Part shown: positions 53,106 to 62,117 of the stretch, piece after piece | How the letters are laid out: the number at the start of each line of letters is the position of its first letter | Numbering within the stretch: the stretch's first letter is position 1 | DNA from: Byssovorax sp. | Lineage (GTDB): Bacteria > Myxococcota_A > Polyangia > Polyangiales > Polyangiaceae | Reading direction: 5' to 3' | DNA length: 64,000 nucleotides | NCBI GenBank assembly: GCA_025362495.1 | Contig: JANYGI010000052.1 | Coordinates: 56,948 to 120,947, forward strand | Program-made: the position numbers and the translations under genes | Notes under the pieces: generated by a model | Databases searched by the model: none | The model's input: only the letters and a program-made list of their open reading frames with translations | Told to the model about the DNA's origin: nothing

Positions 53106-56066
53106 ATGAAAATGGCCGAGCAAACCCGCGCTCCCCGGGCGCGTCGCATCACGTCTGCCCTCGTCGCGCTGAGCCTCGCCGCAGGGGTCTTGGCCGCGCC
53201 GAACGCCCGCGCCGACGGCCTCGCCGACGAGGCCGATCTCCATTTCCAGATCGCCGCGGAGCACTACCAGAAGGGCGAGTTCCGCGAGGCCCTCGAGCAC
53301 TTCCTCTTCTCGAACCGGCTCGTCCCCAACAAGAACGTCGTCTTCAACATCGCCCGCACGTTCGAGCAGCTCAAGCGCTTCGCCGACGCCCACCGCTACT
53401 ACGTCGACGCGCTCGCGGTGGAGACCGATCCGAAGACCATCGGCGACATCAACGCGGCGATCCTCCGCGTCGCCCCCAGCGTCGCGGTGATCAAGGTCGA
53501 GACGACGCCGCCCGGCGCGACGGTGTACCTCGATCGCAAGGATCTCGGTTCGCGCGGGCGATCGCCGCGGCCGCTCGGCGTCCCCGAGGGCAAGTACCAG
53601 ATCATCGTCGAGCTCGAGGGCTACGAGCCGGCGATCGTCGGCTCGATCGAGGCCAAGCTGGGCGTGGAGACGCCGGTCCCGATCACGCTCAAGCGCATCG
53701 TCGGCACCGTGCACGTCGCGGTCGAGGGCGCGTCCGGCGCGGCGGTCCGCGTCGACGACGAGAAGGCCGAGCCCGCGTGCAGCGCGCCCTGCGACATCGA
53801 CGTCCCGCCCGGCGTGCACCAGCTCTATTTCACGCGCGAGGGCTTCCAGGCGCCGCCGCGCCAGATCACCGTCGTCGCCCGCGGGACGACGAGGACCACG
53901 GCCACCCTGAGCCCGCTCACCGGCTCGGTCGTCGTCAGCGCCGACGAGCGCGAGGCCCTGGTCGAGGTCGACGGCCAGCCGATGGGCTTCACCCCGGCCG
54001 TGCTGCAGAACGTCGCTGTCGGCAAGCGCCACGTGCGCGTCAGCCTGCGCGGCTACACCCCGGTCGAGCGCGACATCGTCGTCAAGACGGGCGAGCAATC
54101 GCAGCTCATCGATCTCAGCCTGACGCCGCTCCGCGAGGTCGCCGCGGCGTCGCGCTTTGCGGAGAGCATCGAGGACGCCCCGAGCTCGGTCTCGATCATC
54201 GACGGTCAAGAGCTCCGCGCCTTCGGCTATCCCACCATCGCCGAGTCGCTCCGGGGCGTCCGCGGATTCTATCTCTCGAACGATCATGGCTATGTTTCGG
54301 CCGGCATTCGCGGCCTGGGCGAGCCCAACGATTACGGTAACCGTTTGCTCGTGCTGTCCGACGGTCAATCGTTGAACGACAACCTGCTCAACAGCTCGTA
54401 CATCGGCTCCGACGGGCGGGTCGATCTCCACGACGTCGATCGGATCGAGGTCGTGCGCGGCCCGGGATCGCTGCTCTACGGCACGGGCGCCTTCTCGGGC
54501 GTCGTCAACCTCGTCCCGCGCGCCAAGGACGAGCCGAACAGCGTTCACGTCGAGGGCGGCACGTACGATGACGCCGTCGTCCACGGGCGGGCCGGCTTCC
54601 ATTACAATTTCAGCCCGCGCGCCGGGATCACGGCCAGCGTCTCGGGCGCGCGCTCCGACGGCCGCGATCTCGCCGTCGAGCTCAAGGATCCGGGCACGGG
54701 CCCCGTCGTGCAGACGGCCCACAACGTCGATTACTTCCGCAGCATCGGCACCGCCGGGCGCGCCTGGGTGGGCGATTTCACGGCCCAGTGGTCCTACCAC
54801 ACCCGCACTCAGTACATCCCGGTCGGCGTCGCCGGCGCCGTCTTCGACGACGCTCGCACCTCGTACCGCGACACGCGGATGATGGCCGAGGTCCGGTACG
54901 AGCCGAAGATATCGAATTACGTCGCGCTCATGGCCCGCGTCCACGGCAATCGCTACCTCTTCCACAGCGATTTTGCAGGCCTTCCCGTGCCGGCGCCCAC
55001 CAGCGGCGAGGACTACGCGGGCAGCTGGCTCGGGACCGAGGCCCGCGTGGCGATAACCCCCTTCGGCGATCCGCGGAAGCTCCGCATCGTCGTCGGCGGG
55101 GAGTTCCAGGCCAACCCGCAGGCCGATCTCAACGGCGCCTCGGCGGACGGGGTCTATCTCGCCGTGCACGCTCCCTACAACTTCGGCGCCGGCTACGCGC
55201 TCGTGGAGAGCTCGCCGACGTCGTGGTTCCGCTTCTCGGCGGGCACCCGCGTCGACGTCTACGCCAACCTCGGGGCCATCGTCGTCCCGCGCCTGGCGCT
55301 GATCTTCAAGCCTGCTCCGGGGAGCACGCTCAAGGTCATGGGCGGCCGGGCCTTCCGCGCTCCCAGCATCTACGAGCGGTTCTACACCGACGGTATCCCC
55401 GGCGAGGCGACGCAGGTCGCCGGCGAAGATCCGAAGCGCGGCCTCACCCTCGGGCCGGAGACCATCTACCAGGGTGAGGTGGAGTTCTCCCAGCGCTTCA
55501 AGGAGGACTGGGTCGCCCTCGTCGCGGCGCAGCTCAGCTATGTTCAGGGGATCATCAACACCGTGCCCGACGGGCAGATCCCCGACGTGACCCGGTATGC
55601 GAACAGCCCCTCTCCGGCCGTCAGCGCCGGCGGCGAGGTCGAGCTACGGCGCGAGTGGCGCCAGGGCTGGATGCTCTCGGGGACGTATGGATACCAGCAC
55701 GCCGCGTACACCAGCCGCGTCGATCCCGCCGATGCCAACCTGCGCCTCATCAACGCTCCTCAGCACCTCGGCTCGCTCCGCGGCGTCATCCCGCTCGTGA
55801 GCGATCTGGCCTCGCTCGGCCTGCGCACCACCTACGAGGCGCCGCGGCGGATAAGCCTCGGCAGCGACGACGTCTCCCGCGCGGCGATCGTGGCCGATCT
55901 GACGCTCTCCGGTAACGTGAAGAAGTTCGGCGTGGCCTACGTGATTGGCATGTACAACGTCTTCGACGCGCGCTTCTCGTACCCGGTGGCGGAGACGAGC
56001 GCGAGCCGGACTCTGCTCCAGAACGGGCGCACGTTCCTCGCCGATCTCAAGCTCACTTATCCCTGA
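53106..56066 (+). CDS. TonB-dependent receptor with N-terminal TPR and PEGA domains
   Basis: The 986-residue exported protein has a signal peptide (1-37), a TPR-like region (about 40-120; 'HFQIAAEHYQKGEFREALEHFL', 'VVFNIARTFEQLKRFADAHRYY'), three PEGA-type beta domains (about 128-195, 200-268, 272-345; each with 'PPGATVYLD', 'PPGVHQLYFTREGF' or 'VEVDGQPMG'-like turns and 'EGYEP'-type ends), a TonB plug (about 352-465; 'SFAESIEDAPSSVSIIDGQELRAFGYPTIAESLRGVRGF' in part, 'DRIEVVRGPGSLLYGTGAFSGVVNLV') and a beta-barrel to the C-terminal aromatic-ended strand ('LADLKLTYP'). It should import a ligand through the outer membrane, with the added domains in the periplasm or on the surface. A TonB-box-like stretch precedes the plug. 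Confidence 0.9.
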   Translation: MKMAEQTRAPRARRITSALVALSLAAGVLAAPNARADGLADEADLHFQIAAEHYQKGEFREALEHFLFSNRLVPNKNVVFNIARTFEQLKRFADAHRYYVDALAVETDPKTIGDINAAILRVAPSVAVIKVETTPPGATVYLDRKDLGSRGRSPRPLGVPEGKYQIIVELEGYEPAIVGSIEAKLGVETPVPITLKRIVGTVHVAVEGASGAAVRVDDEKAEPACSAPCDIDVPPGVHQLYFTREGFQAPPRQITVVARGTTRTTATLSPLTGSVVVSADEREALVEVDGQPMGFTPAVLQNVAVGKRHVRVSLRGYTPVERDIVVKTGEQSQLIDLSLTPLREVAAASRFAESIEDAPSSVSIIDGQELRAFGYPTIAESLRGVRGFYLSNDHGYVSAGIRGLGEPNDYGNRLLVLSDGQSLNDNLLNSSYIGSDGRVDLHDVDRIEVVRGPGSLLYGTGAFSGVVNLVPRAKDEPNSVHVEGGTYDDAVVHGRAGFHYNFSPRAGITASVSGARSDGRDLAVELKDPGTGPVVQTAHNVDYFRSIGTAGRAWVGDFTAQWSYHTRTQYIPVGVAGAVFDDARTSYRDTRMMAEVRYEPKISNYVALMARVHGNRYLFHSDFAGLPVPAPTSGEDYAGSWLGTEARVAITPFGDPRKLRIVVGGEFQANPQADLNGASADGVYLAVHAPYNFGAGYALVESSPTSWFRFSAGTRVDVYANLGAIVVPRLALIFKPAPGSTLKVMGGRAFRAPSIYERFYTDGIPGEATQVAGEDPKRGLTLGPETIYQGEVEFSQRFKEDWVALVAAQLSYVQGIINTVPDGQIPDVTRYANSPSPAVSAGGEVELRREWRQGWMLSGTYGYQHAAYTSRVDPADANLRLINAPQHLGSLRGVIPLVSDLASLGLRTTYEAPRRISLGSDDVSRAAIVADLTLSGNVKKFGVAYVIGMYNVFDARFSYPVAETSASRTLLQNGRTFLADLKLTYP

Positions 56067-56260
56067 GCCACGAGCGCGGACGCCGGCACGAGCGCGCGAC
56101 GGACCGAGAAGAGAGCTGAAGTCGCGAAGAGAGCCGAGGGAAGCGACCCGGAGGTATCCTGAGCTTCGAGCGCAGAAGCAGAGACCCTGACGCGCGCGGA
56201 GCCCGCGCCATCCCGCGGTCCATCGACGATCGAGCCTGCGTCGCTCAGGTATTTCTCATC

Positions 56261-57310
56261 ATGCGTCCCAGGGGTCGCCATCGTCGCCGCGCCGCGTCGT
56301 TACCCGCTCTCGGCATTGCCTCCATCGGTGCTCTCGCGGCCTTCGGGCGGGCGGGCTCGACGACCGCGCTGGCCGCGGCGCACCGCCCATCGCAGGACGA
56401 GAGCGCCTGTCGCCCCGACGGCCCGCGTACCGTGCCTCTCCAGATCTGGGTGCTGCCCGAGGCCGGATCCGCGCCCCTCGTCGAGGCCATCGGCGGCGCG
56501 CAGGAGTCGCTCCGCGTGATGATCTACGAGCTCGGGGAGGGCCCGATTCTCCGCGCGCTGGAGCGAGAGGCCAGGAGCGGAGTCCCGGTCCGGGTCGTCC
56601 TCGACGGGGCGCGGATGGAGGCCAATCAGCGCTACCACGATCGCCTGCTCGACGCGGGCGCCGAGGTGCGCTGGAGCAGCCCGCGGTTCGCCTTCACCCA
56701 CGCCAAGACGATGATCGTCGACGGCGCCGTCGCGATGATCTCCACCGGGAATTACGGCGCTTCGTACCTCGAGACCGAGCGCAACTACGTGGTTCGCGAC
56801 GCCGACGCCGACGACGTCGACACCCTGGTGCGCGTCTTCGACGCCGACTGGCGCTCACGGCGACCGAACCTCCGCTGCACGCGGCTCGTGCTCGCGCCGG
56901 ACAACGCGCGAGAGCGCCTCCTCGCGCTGATCGACGGCGCCACGGAGACGCTCGACATCGAGTCGACCGAGCTCTCCGACGCGGCGGTGCGCGCGGCGAT
57001 CGCCGAGCGCGCGGCGGCCGGCGTCGCGGTGCGCGTGCTGCTCGCCGATGCCGGCTGGATCGAGGCGAACGGGTACGCGGTGGCTTTCCTGGCGAAGCGC
57101 GGGATCCCCGTCCGGTCCATGGCGAGCCCCGCGGTCCACGTGAAGGCCATCGTCGTCGATGGACGCCGAGCTTTCGTGGGCTCCGAGAACCTGAGCGAGA
57201 ACTCGCTCTCGAACAACCGAGAGATTGGCCTCATCACGCTCGAGCCGCCGATCCTGGCCACGATCGCCGCCACGTTCGCGAAGGACTGGGCGAGCGCCAC
57301 CCCGTTTTGA
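56261..57310 (+). CDS. Phospholipase D-like exported protein
   Basis: The 349-residue product begins with an Arg-rich, hydrophobic signal-like N-terminus (1-40) and has two HxK phospholipase D half-sites: 'FTHAKTMIVDGAVAMISTGNYG' (about 146-167) and 'AVHVKAIVVDGRRAFVGSENLSENS' (about 286-310), each with the downstream Asp and Asn/Ser of the motif. Two copies in one chain form a complete active site. Substrate may be a phospholipid or cardiolipin-type lipid; a nuclease role is also possible in this superfamily. The signal suggests action in the envelope. Confidence 0.88.
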   Translation: MRPRGRHRRRAASLPALGIASIGALAAFGRAGSTTALAAAHRPSQDESACRPDGPRTVPLQIWVLPEAGSAPLVEAIGGAQESLRVMIYELGEGPILRALEREARSGVPVRVVLDGARMEANQRYHDRLLDAGAEVRWSSPRFAFTHAKTMIVDGAVAMISTGNYGASYLETERNYVVRDADADDVDTLVRVFDADWRSRRPNLRCTRLVLAPDNARERLLALIDGATETLDIESTELSDAAVRAAIAERAAAGVAVRVLLADAGWIEANGYAVAFLAKRGIPVRSMASPAVHVKAIVVDGRRAFVGSENLSENSLSNNREIGLITLEPPILATIAATFAKDWASATPF

Positions 57311-57325
57311 GCGGGAGAGAGGCGA

Positions 57326-58423
57326 TCAGCGCGGACGCTCGACCAGGGTGTAAATCACCGACAGATCGTGATCGATATCCCAGTGCTCCTCGGGATCGTC
57401 CCCCCAGCCGAGCGCGTGCCCCATCACCCGGACCGCCGCAGTGTCGTCCTGATCGAAGACATCGACCTTGAACCCGGCGGCCTCCCACTGCTGCCGCGTG
57501 AACGGGGAACGACCGTCGGACCAGGGAATGAAGGGTTTGTCCGGCGGAGTGAGCGCCGGGCAGATGTTGTAAACGAGCATCGTCCCGCCGGGCTTCAGCT
57601 CGGCGAAGAAGCTCTTCAAGACCACCTCGTCGCTCGCGCCGAGCTTGATCAGGAATTTCTCGTCGGCGGGGCGGTCGGGGTGGATGTAACCCTTCTTGAG
57701 GACATTCTTGGAGATCACGAGATCGTACCCCGCGCCGACCGCCGTCACGATGGCGGGATCGGCTGGAAAACGCCCCTCCAGGAGCCGGACATGGCCCTTG
57801 TCGCCCTCGGGCCCGGTAAATTCGCCCTGGTCTCCCGGCTGGCCGTAGAGCGCCGTCAGGAAGGGATCGACGTCGACGCCGGTCGCGTCCACGCCCATCG
57901 TCGCCAGCAAGCGCAGGTGGCCGACGTAGCCATACCCGAAGTCGAGCACTCTTGACCCGGCGGGCAGGGAGAGGCCCTTCGAAAACAGAATATCGAGAGG
58001 GCGCGAGTAGGAGAGCGGAGATCCGTACTTCGCGTTGTAATAGAGATCTTCGTCGACGCTCATCGACTTCAGCGCCGCCTTCTCCGCCGGAGGCAGGGCC
58101 GACGCCTGCTGCTCGGTGTAGAAATGCGTCTTCTTCTCATCATGGTAGATGGTGCGCGTCGCGATGTGAGGCAGCGTCAGCGCGTGCGCGAGGAACCGCT
58201 TCACCTCCGGTCGCGTCACGATGGCGTCGAGCTTCTTCGCCGCGACGCGGATCCTGTCGATCTCGGTCTCCTTCGCGGGAGCTGCAGAGTCCATCGGGGC
58301 CGCCGCCGCGCTCGGGGCCGGAGGCGGTGGGGCGGCCCCCGGCGCGCCGGTGCCGCCGCAGGCGAGCGTGGAGAGGCCGATGGCGAGGGCGAACGCGGGC
58401 ACGAGAGATCGAGCAGGATTCAT
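57326..58423 (-). CDS. Lipoprotein with class I SAM methyltransferase fold
   Basis: The 365-residue product opens with a lipoprotein signal (lipobox 'LSTLAC', Cys22) and a Pro/Ala linker, then a helical region ('EIDRIRVAAKKLDAIVTRPEVKRFLAHAL'), and from about residue 155 a Rossmann methyltransferase: 'VLDFGYGYVGHLRLLATMGVDATGVDVDP' (motif I and the acidic end of strand 2), 'YDLVISKNVLKKGY' (motif IV region) and 'LKPGGTMLVYNICP' (motif VI). SAM is normally cytoplasmic, so a lipid-anchored extracytoplasmic methyltransferase is unusual; it may instead bind another ligand. It is divergent from the ECF sigma gene, with 84 bp between starts. Confidence 0.85.
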   Translation of the reverse strand: MNPARSLVPAFALAIGLSTLACGGTGAPGAAPPPPAPSAAAAPMDSAAPAKETEIDRIRVAAKKLDAIVTRPEVKRFLAHALTLPHIATRTIYHDEKKTHFYTEQQASALPPAEKAALKSMSVDEDLYYNAKYGSPLSYSRPLDILFSKGLSLPAGSRVLDFGYGYVGHLRLLATMGVDATGVDVDPFLTALYGQPGDQGEFTGPEGDKGHVRLLEGRFPADPAIVTAVGAGYDLVISKNVLKKGYIHPDRPADEKFLIKLGASDEVVLKSFFAELKPGGTMLVYNICPALTPPDKPFIPWSDGRSPFTRQQWEAAGFKVDVFDQDDTAAVRVMGHALGWGDDPEEHWDIDHDLSVIYTLVERPR

Positions 58424-58507
58424 GACGTCGCGGGCAGGATGCACCTGTCCGCGAAAAAAATCGCCGGTGACCTGTAACCCGCGGGCCCACCGGGCCACAG
58501 TCCCGCC

Positions 58508-59137
58508 GTGACCCTGATCCCCGACACGTGGCACGTCTCTTCGGCGGTCATCGCCGACGACGCGCCCGAGCCCGCGAAAGCGCGCCCGCGAGCGCCGCTC
58601 GTGTCGTCGGATCCCGCGCTCCTCGCCGCCGTGTACTCGGAGCACGGGCCGGGGATCCGTCGGTTTCTCCAGGGGTTGCTCGGCGATCGCGCCGCGGCCG
58701 ACGACGCGCTCCAGGAGACGTTCGCGCGGGCCTTCCGGCGGATGGAAACGCTCCGCGATCCCCAGCGGATCGCGCCGTGGCTGTTCGGCATCGCGCGCAA
58801 CGTCGCGCTCGAGGCGCGCAAGGCGCGGCGCCGGATCGGGCGCCTCGTCGATCCGGGGTTCGACGGTGACCCGCGCGAAGATCACGAGGGCTCCGATCCC
58901 CACACGCCGGAGGCCGAGCTGATCGGTCGCGAGGCCGCGGGCGTCGCCCTGCGCGCGCTCGATCGCCTCTCCGCCGATCGGCGCGCGGTGCTGATGCTCC
59001 GGGTCGATCATGGCCTCTCGTACGACGACATCGCCGGGCTGATGGGGTGGACCCTCGCCAAGGTGAAGGTCGAGATCCACCGCGCGCGCGAGGTGCTCCG
59101 CGAGGAGCTATCCGGCTACGAAGGAGGCTCGCGATGA
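58508..59137 (+). CDS. ECF sigma factor
   Basis: The 209-residue product has sigma-70 region 2 ('LAAVYSEHGPGIRRFLQGLLG', 'AADDALQETFARAFRRMETLRDPQRIAPWLFGIARNVAL') and region 4 ('LSADRRAVLMLRVDHGLSYDDIAGLMGWTLAKVKVEIHRAREVLREEL'). It is followed by an anti-sigma gene overlapping by 4 bp (ATGA). The GTG start is the first in frame and gives a somewhat longer N-terminus than usual. Confidence 0.93.
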   Translation: MTLIPDTWHVSSAVIADDAPEPAKARPRAPLVSSDPALLAAVYSEHGPGIRRFLQGLLGDRAAADDALQETFARAFRRMETLRDPQRIAPWLFGIARNVALEARKARRRIGRLVDPGFDGDPREDHEGSDPHTPEAELIGREAAGVALRALDRLSADRRAVLMLRVDHGLSYDDIAGLMGWTLAKVKVEIHRAREVLREELSGYEGGSR

Positions 59138-59766
59138 GCGCTTGTGATTTCGATACCCTCGAGGCCCTGGCGTTCGAGGAGCTCGGCGCCGCGGAGGCCG
59201 AGGCCGCGAGAGCGCATGTCGCGGGCTGCGCTGCGTGCGCGACCGAGCTCGGGCTCCTGCGCGCGGAGCGAGGCGTATTCGCCGCTCGCGCCAGGGCATC
59301 TCCGCCGCTCCCGGGCTTCTCGGCGGCCCTCGCGCTGTCGCGCTGGAGCATCCCCGAGGCGGCGCCGGCAAAGGCCCCGGCGCCGGTGGCGACTCGACGC
59401 TTCTCGTGGGTGGTCTCCGCCTTCGGGATCGCCGCGGCGGCCGCATTTGCGGGCCTGTTCCTGCTCCCGCCGCAGGGCACGCCGCTGATCTCGCCGCCCG
59501 CCGAAGGGCCGATCGTCGCCGAGCCCGCCTCGGAAGACTTCTGTCACGACGAGGCCTTCTACAGCGGTATCACCCACGCGCCGAGGACGGTCGCCGTGTG
59601 CGAGATGCCGGAGCAGCCGGGCGTGCCCGCGTTCGTCGAGCCCGACCCCGCGGCGGAGCCGTGTGGATCCTGCGGATCGTGCGCTCACGACGCGCCGGAA
59701 GAAATCGACACCTGCGCTCACGGTTCCTGTGTAACCGAAGCCGACGAGTCGCCACTCCCTCGCTGA
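59134..59766 (+). CDS. Zinc-finger anti-sigma factor with Cys-rich periplasmic tail
   Basis: The 210-residue product has the ZAS-type zinc-binding motif H28-x3-C32-x2-C35 in 'ARAHVAGCAACATELGLL', which holds the ECF sigma factor, one membrane helix (about 92-111, 'WVVSAFGIAAAAAFAGLFLL') and a periplasmic tail containing many cysteines ('DFCHDEA', 'AVCEMPE', 'PCGSCGSCAHD', 'DTCAHGSCVTEAD'). The cysteines suggest that the tail senses redox state or metal. The next gene encodes a DsbA-like lipoprotein, which fits such a role. Confidence 0.85.
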   Translation: MSACDFDTLEALAFEELGAAEAEAARAHVAGCAACATELGLLRAERGVFAARARASPPLPGFSAALALSRWSIPEAAPAKAPAPVATRRFSWVVSAFGIAAAAAFAGLFLLPPQGTPLISPPAEGPIVAEPASEDFCHDEAFYSGITHAPRTVAVCEMPEQPGVPAFVEPDPAAEPCGSCGSCAHDAPEEIDTCAHGSCVTEADESPLPR

Positions 59767-59835
59767 AGCAGGCGGGGCGGCCCGGCGCGGGCACCACGTA
59801 GAGTCGCCGCGAGGCGGAGGCGGGGTAAAGCAGCT

Positions 59836-59849
59836 CGGAGGATCCTCCG
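59836..59849. promoter_or_regulatory. 14-bp perfect palindrome CGGAGGATCCTCCG
   Basis: A spacer-free 14-bp palindrome lies in the gap between the anti-sigma gene and the DsbA-like lipoprotein gene, about 90 bp upstream of the latter's start. It could be an operator. No -10/-35 pair could be assigned with confidence. Confidence 0.4.
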
Positions 59850-59940
59850 GCGCTGTCTCCCGTCGCCCGAGGCGCGGCGCATCGTCGCGAAGATCACGGG
59901 TGGAGCGCCGCTCCATCCCCGGAATGAGGAGATCACGATC

Positions 59941-60759
59941 ATGAAGCGTTCTCACAGCATCGGTGTGTTTCTGGGTCTCGTCCTCGCGGTCACCGGCTGT
60001 GGCCATGCGCCCGACGCCGATACCGTGTCTGTCGGCGCCGCCCCGGAAAAACAGGCCGAAGCGAAGCAGCCCCTCGAGGCCGCCGCGCCGGTGAAGGTGG
60101 CGGCCGCGAAGGCGGCTTTGCCGGCCAACGCCGCTCGGCTGGCGCAGGCGCCCGCCGCGGCCGCGGGAGACGCGAAGGAGGAGAAGTGTGATCACTGCGA
60201 TCACTGCGACGGAAAGGAGGAGGCCGCCGACGAGGATCGCGTGGAGACGATCGCCGCCTCTGCCTCGCCGACCCGGGGCGCCGCGACCGCGCCAGTGACG
60301 GTGGTGGTGTTCTCGGACTTCCAGTGTCCGTTCTGCTCGAAGGCCGAGAACACGGTGAAGGAGCTCGAGGCGGCCTATCCCGGGAAGATCCGCTTCGTGT
60401 TCAAGAACAGCCCTCTACCGTTCCACGACCACGCGCGGCTCGCGGCCAAGGCCTCGCTCGCGGCGAACGAGCAGGGGAAGTTCTGGGAGTACCACGACGC
60501 GCTCTTCGCCCATCAGCAGGAGCTCGATCGCCCCGCGCTCGAGCGCTACGCCGAGGATCTCCGCCTCGACATGCGCCGCTTCCGCGCCGCGCTCGACGAC
60601 GCTCGGCTCGACAGCGTGGTCGAGGCCGACATCACCGAGGCGCATCGGCTCGACGTCAAGGGGACTCCCGCGTTCTTCGTCAATGGCCGCCCGATCGTGG
60701 GGGCGCAGCCGCTCACGGTGTTCCGCGCCAGGGTCGATCAGGTCCTCGCCGAGCGCTGA
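59941..60759 (+). CDS. DsbA-like thioredoxin-fold lipoprotein
   Basis: The 272-residue product has a lipoprotein signal (lipobox 'LAVTGC', Cys20), an Ala/Pro/Lys linker with the motif C83-x-x-C86-x-x-C89 ('KCDHCDHCDGK'), and a DsbA/thioredoxin-fold domain (about 117-270) with active-site C129-P-F-C132 in 'FSDFQCPFCSKAE' and cis-Pro loop 'KGTPAFFVNG'. It should exchange disulfides with exported substrates. The extra CxxCxxC in the linker is unusual and could bind metal or relay electrons. It follows a Cys-rich anti-sigma gene by 174 bp. Confidence 0.9.
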   Translation: MKRSHSIGVFLGLVLAVTGCGHAPDADTVSVGAAPEKQAEAKQPLEAAAPVKVAAAKAALPANAARLAQAPAAAAGDAKEEKCDHCDHCDGKEEAADEDRVETIAASASPTRGAATAPVTVVVFSDFQCPFCSKAENTVKELEAAYPGKIRFVFKNSPLPFHDHARLAAKASLAANEQGKFWEYHDALFAHQQELDRPALERYAEDLRLDMRRFRAALDDARLDSVVEADITEAHRLDVKGTPAFFVNGRPIVGAQPLTVFRARVDQVLAER

Positions 60760-61030
60760 AGATCGGAACGCGCAGGGCGCCCGGGCAGCAGGCCAGCCGG
60801 GGCGGCGACGGCGTGTAGTCGCACCGGCACGGCCGCGCATGCCGCGGTGAGATCGCCCGCTCCCCAGGCCCAGTTTCGTGGACGACTGGCCCGCTCGTCA
60901 TCTTGTCGCCAGCGGTGGAGCACGTTCTTGCCCGATGCCGGACGGATCGTGTCGTGGTAGCAGCGAAGGAGCACGGAACACGGACTCGCGAGGGGATCGC
61001 AATGGTCCTTTCTCGCGCGGGTATCCTCTG

Positions 61031-62023
61031 ATGACGGAAAAGAAACACAATCGCGATATCGTCGTCGTCGGCGCCTCGGCCGGCGGCGTCGATGCCGTGC
61101 TGGAGCTGGTCGCCGGGCTTCCCGCCGATTTGCCTTCCGCCGTGTTCGTCGTCATCCACATGCAAGCGGGCTTCGCTAGCACGCTGCCCGAGCTGCTCAC
61201 GCGGCGGGGGCAACTGAAGGCCGCGCACGCCGTCCACGGCGAAGCTGTTGTCTCGGGGAAGATTTACGTCGCCCCACCCGACACTCAGCTCCTGATCCGC
61301 GGTGGCTATATCGAGGTCGTCCGCGGTCCGAAGGAAAATGGCCATCGCCCCTCGGTCGATGCCTTGTTCCGGACGGCATCGCAGGCGTATGGGCCCCGCG
61401 TGATCGGCGTGGTGCTCACCGGTTATCTCGACTGTGGAACGGCTGGAATGCTCTCCATAAAGGCCCGTGGCGGCCTCGCGGTCGTGCAGGATCCGAGCGA
61501 CGCCACCGTGCCGGAGATGCCGAACAGCGTGATCAAGCACGCGACCGTCGACCGTATCGCGAAGCTCGACGGGCTGGCCAGCCTGCTGTCTTCGCTGACC
61601 AGGGAGGAAGCCGGGGAGTGGCCCGCTCACCTGCGCCGCGAGGTACTCCAGATCGAAGGATCGCAGCTGGGCGGCCCCGCCGAGCTGGTGTGCCCGGCCT
61701 GTCACGGTAAGCTGACCGAGTCCGATCTCGGCGGGTTTCAGATGTTCCGCTGCCATGTTGGCCATGCCTTCTCGCTGAAGAGCATTTCGACGACTCAGGC
61801 CGAAGAGGTCGAGCGCTCCCTCTGGGCGGCGGTGCGCGCGCTCGACGAGGCCTCGGCATTGTCGCTGCGGCTGACCTCGAGCTCGGTCGGTGACCTGCGG
61901 AAGAGGTTCGTCGAGAAGGCAGAGGCTCAAGCCCACCACGCGGACGTGATCCGCAAGATCATCCTGACGGGTGAGCGGCTGTCGCCGGAAGACGAGCCGG
62001 CGGTGGACACGGGAGAGAGCTAG
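61031..62023 (+). CDS. Stand-alone CheB-type methylesterase with zinc-ribbon tail
   Basis: The 330-residue product has a CheB catalytic domain (about 8-190) with the Ser-His-Asp set: S16 in 'VVGASAGGVDA', H43 in 'VVIHMQAGF' and D134 in 'VVLTGYLDCGTAGM', plus 'PPDTQLLI' and 'RPSVDALF'. It lacks the N-terminal receiver of classical CheB. The C-terminal part has two Cys/His pairs ('VCPACHGKL' about 219-226 and 'RCHVGHAF' about 241-248), likely one zinc site, and a helical end. It may demethylate or deamidate chemoreceptor-like proteins, or act in another signalling system. ATG 61031 opens the domain; no Shine-Dalgarno is obvious. Confidence 0.85.
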   Translation: MTEKKHNRDIVVVGASAGGVDAVLELVAGLPADLPSAVFVVIHMQAGFASTLPELLTRRGQLKAAHAVHGEAVVSGKIYVAPPDTQLLIRGGYIEVVRGPKENGHRPSVDALFRTASQAYGPRVIGVVLTGYLDCGTAGMLSIKARGGLAVVQDPSDATVPEMPNSVIKHATVDRIAKLDGLASLLSSLTREEAGEWPAHLRREVLQIEGSQLGGPAELVCPACHGKLTESDLGGFQMFRCHVGHAFSLKSISTTQAEEVERSLWAAVRALDEASALSLRLTSSSVGDLRKRFVEKAEAQAHHADVIRKIILTGERLSPEDEPAVDTGES

Positions 62024-62117
62024 GTTTGCGGCTCTACGGACATATCGGTCGTGGGACTCGATATGTCGGTCTTGCCGGGCAACTCGTCCCGGTGATAGCG
62101 TCGCCGGACTCTCGCCC

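Noticed and set aside
58424..58507. A TGTAACC element as the -35 box of an ECF promoter upstream of the sigma gene
   Set aside because: Suggestive, but no matching -10 is identifiable at the right distance and no second copy confirms it.
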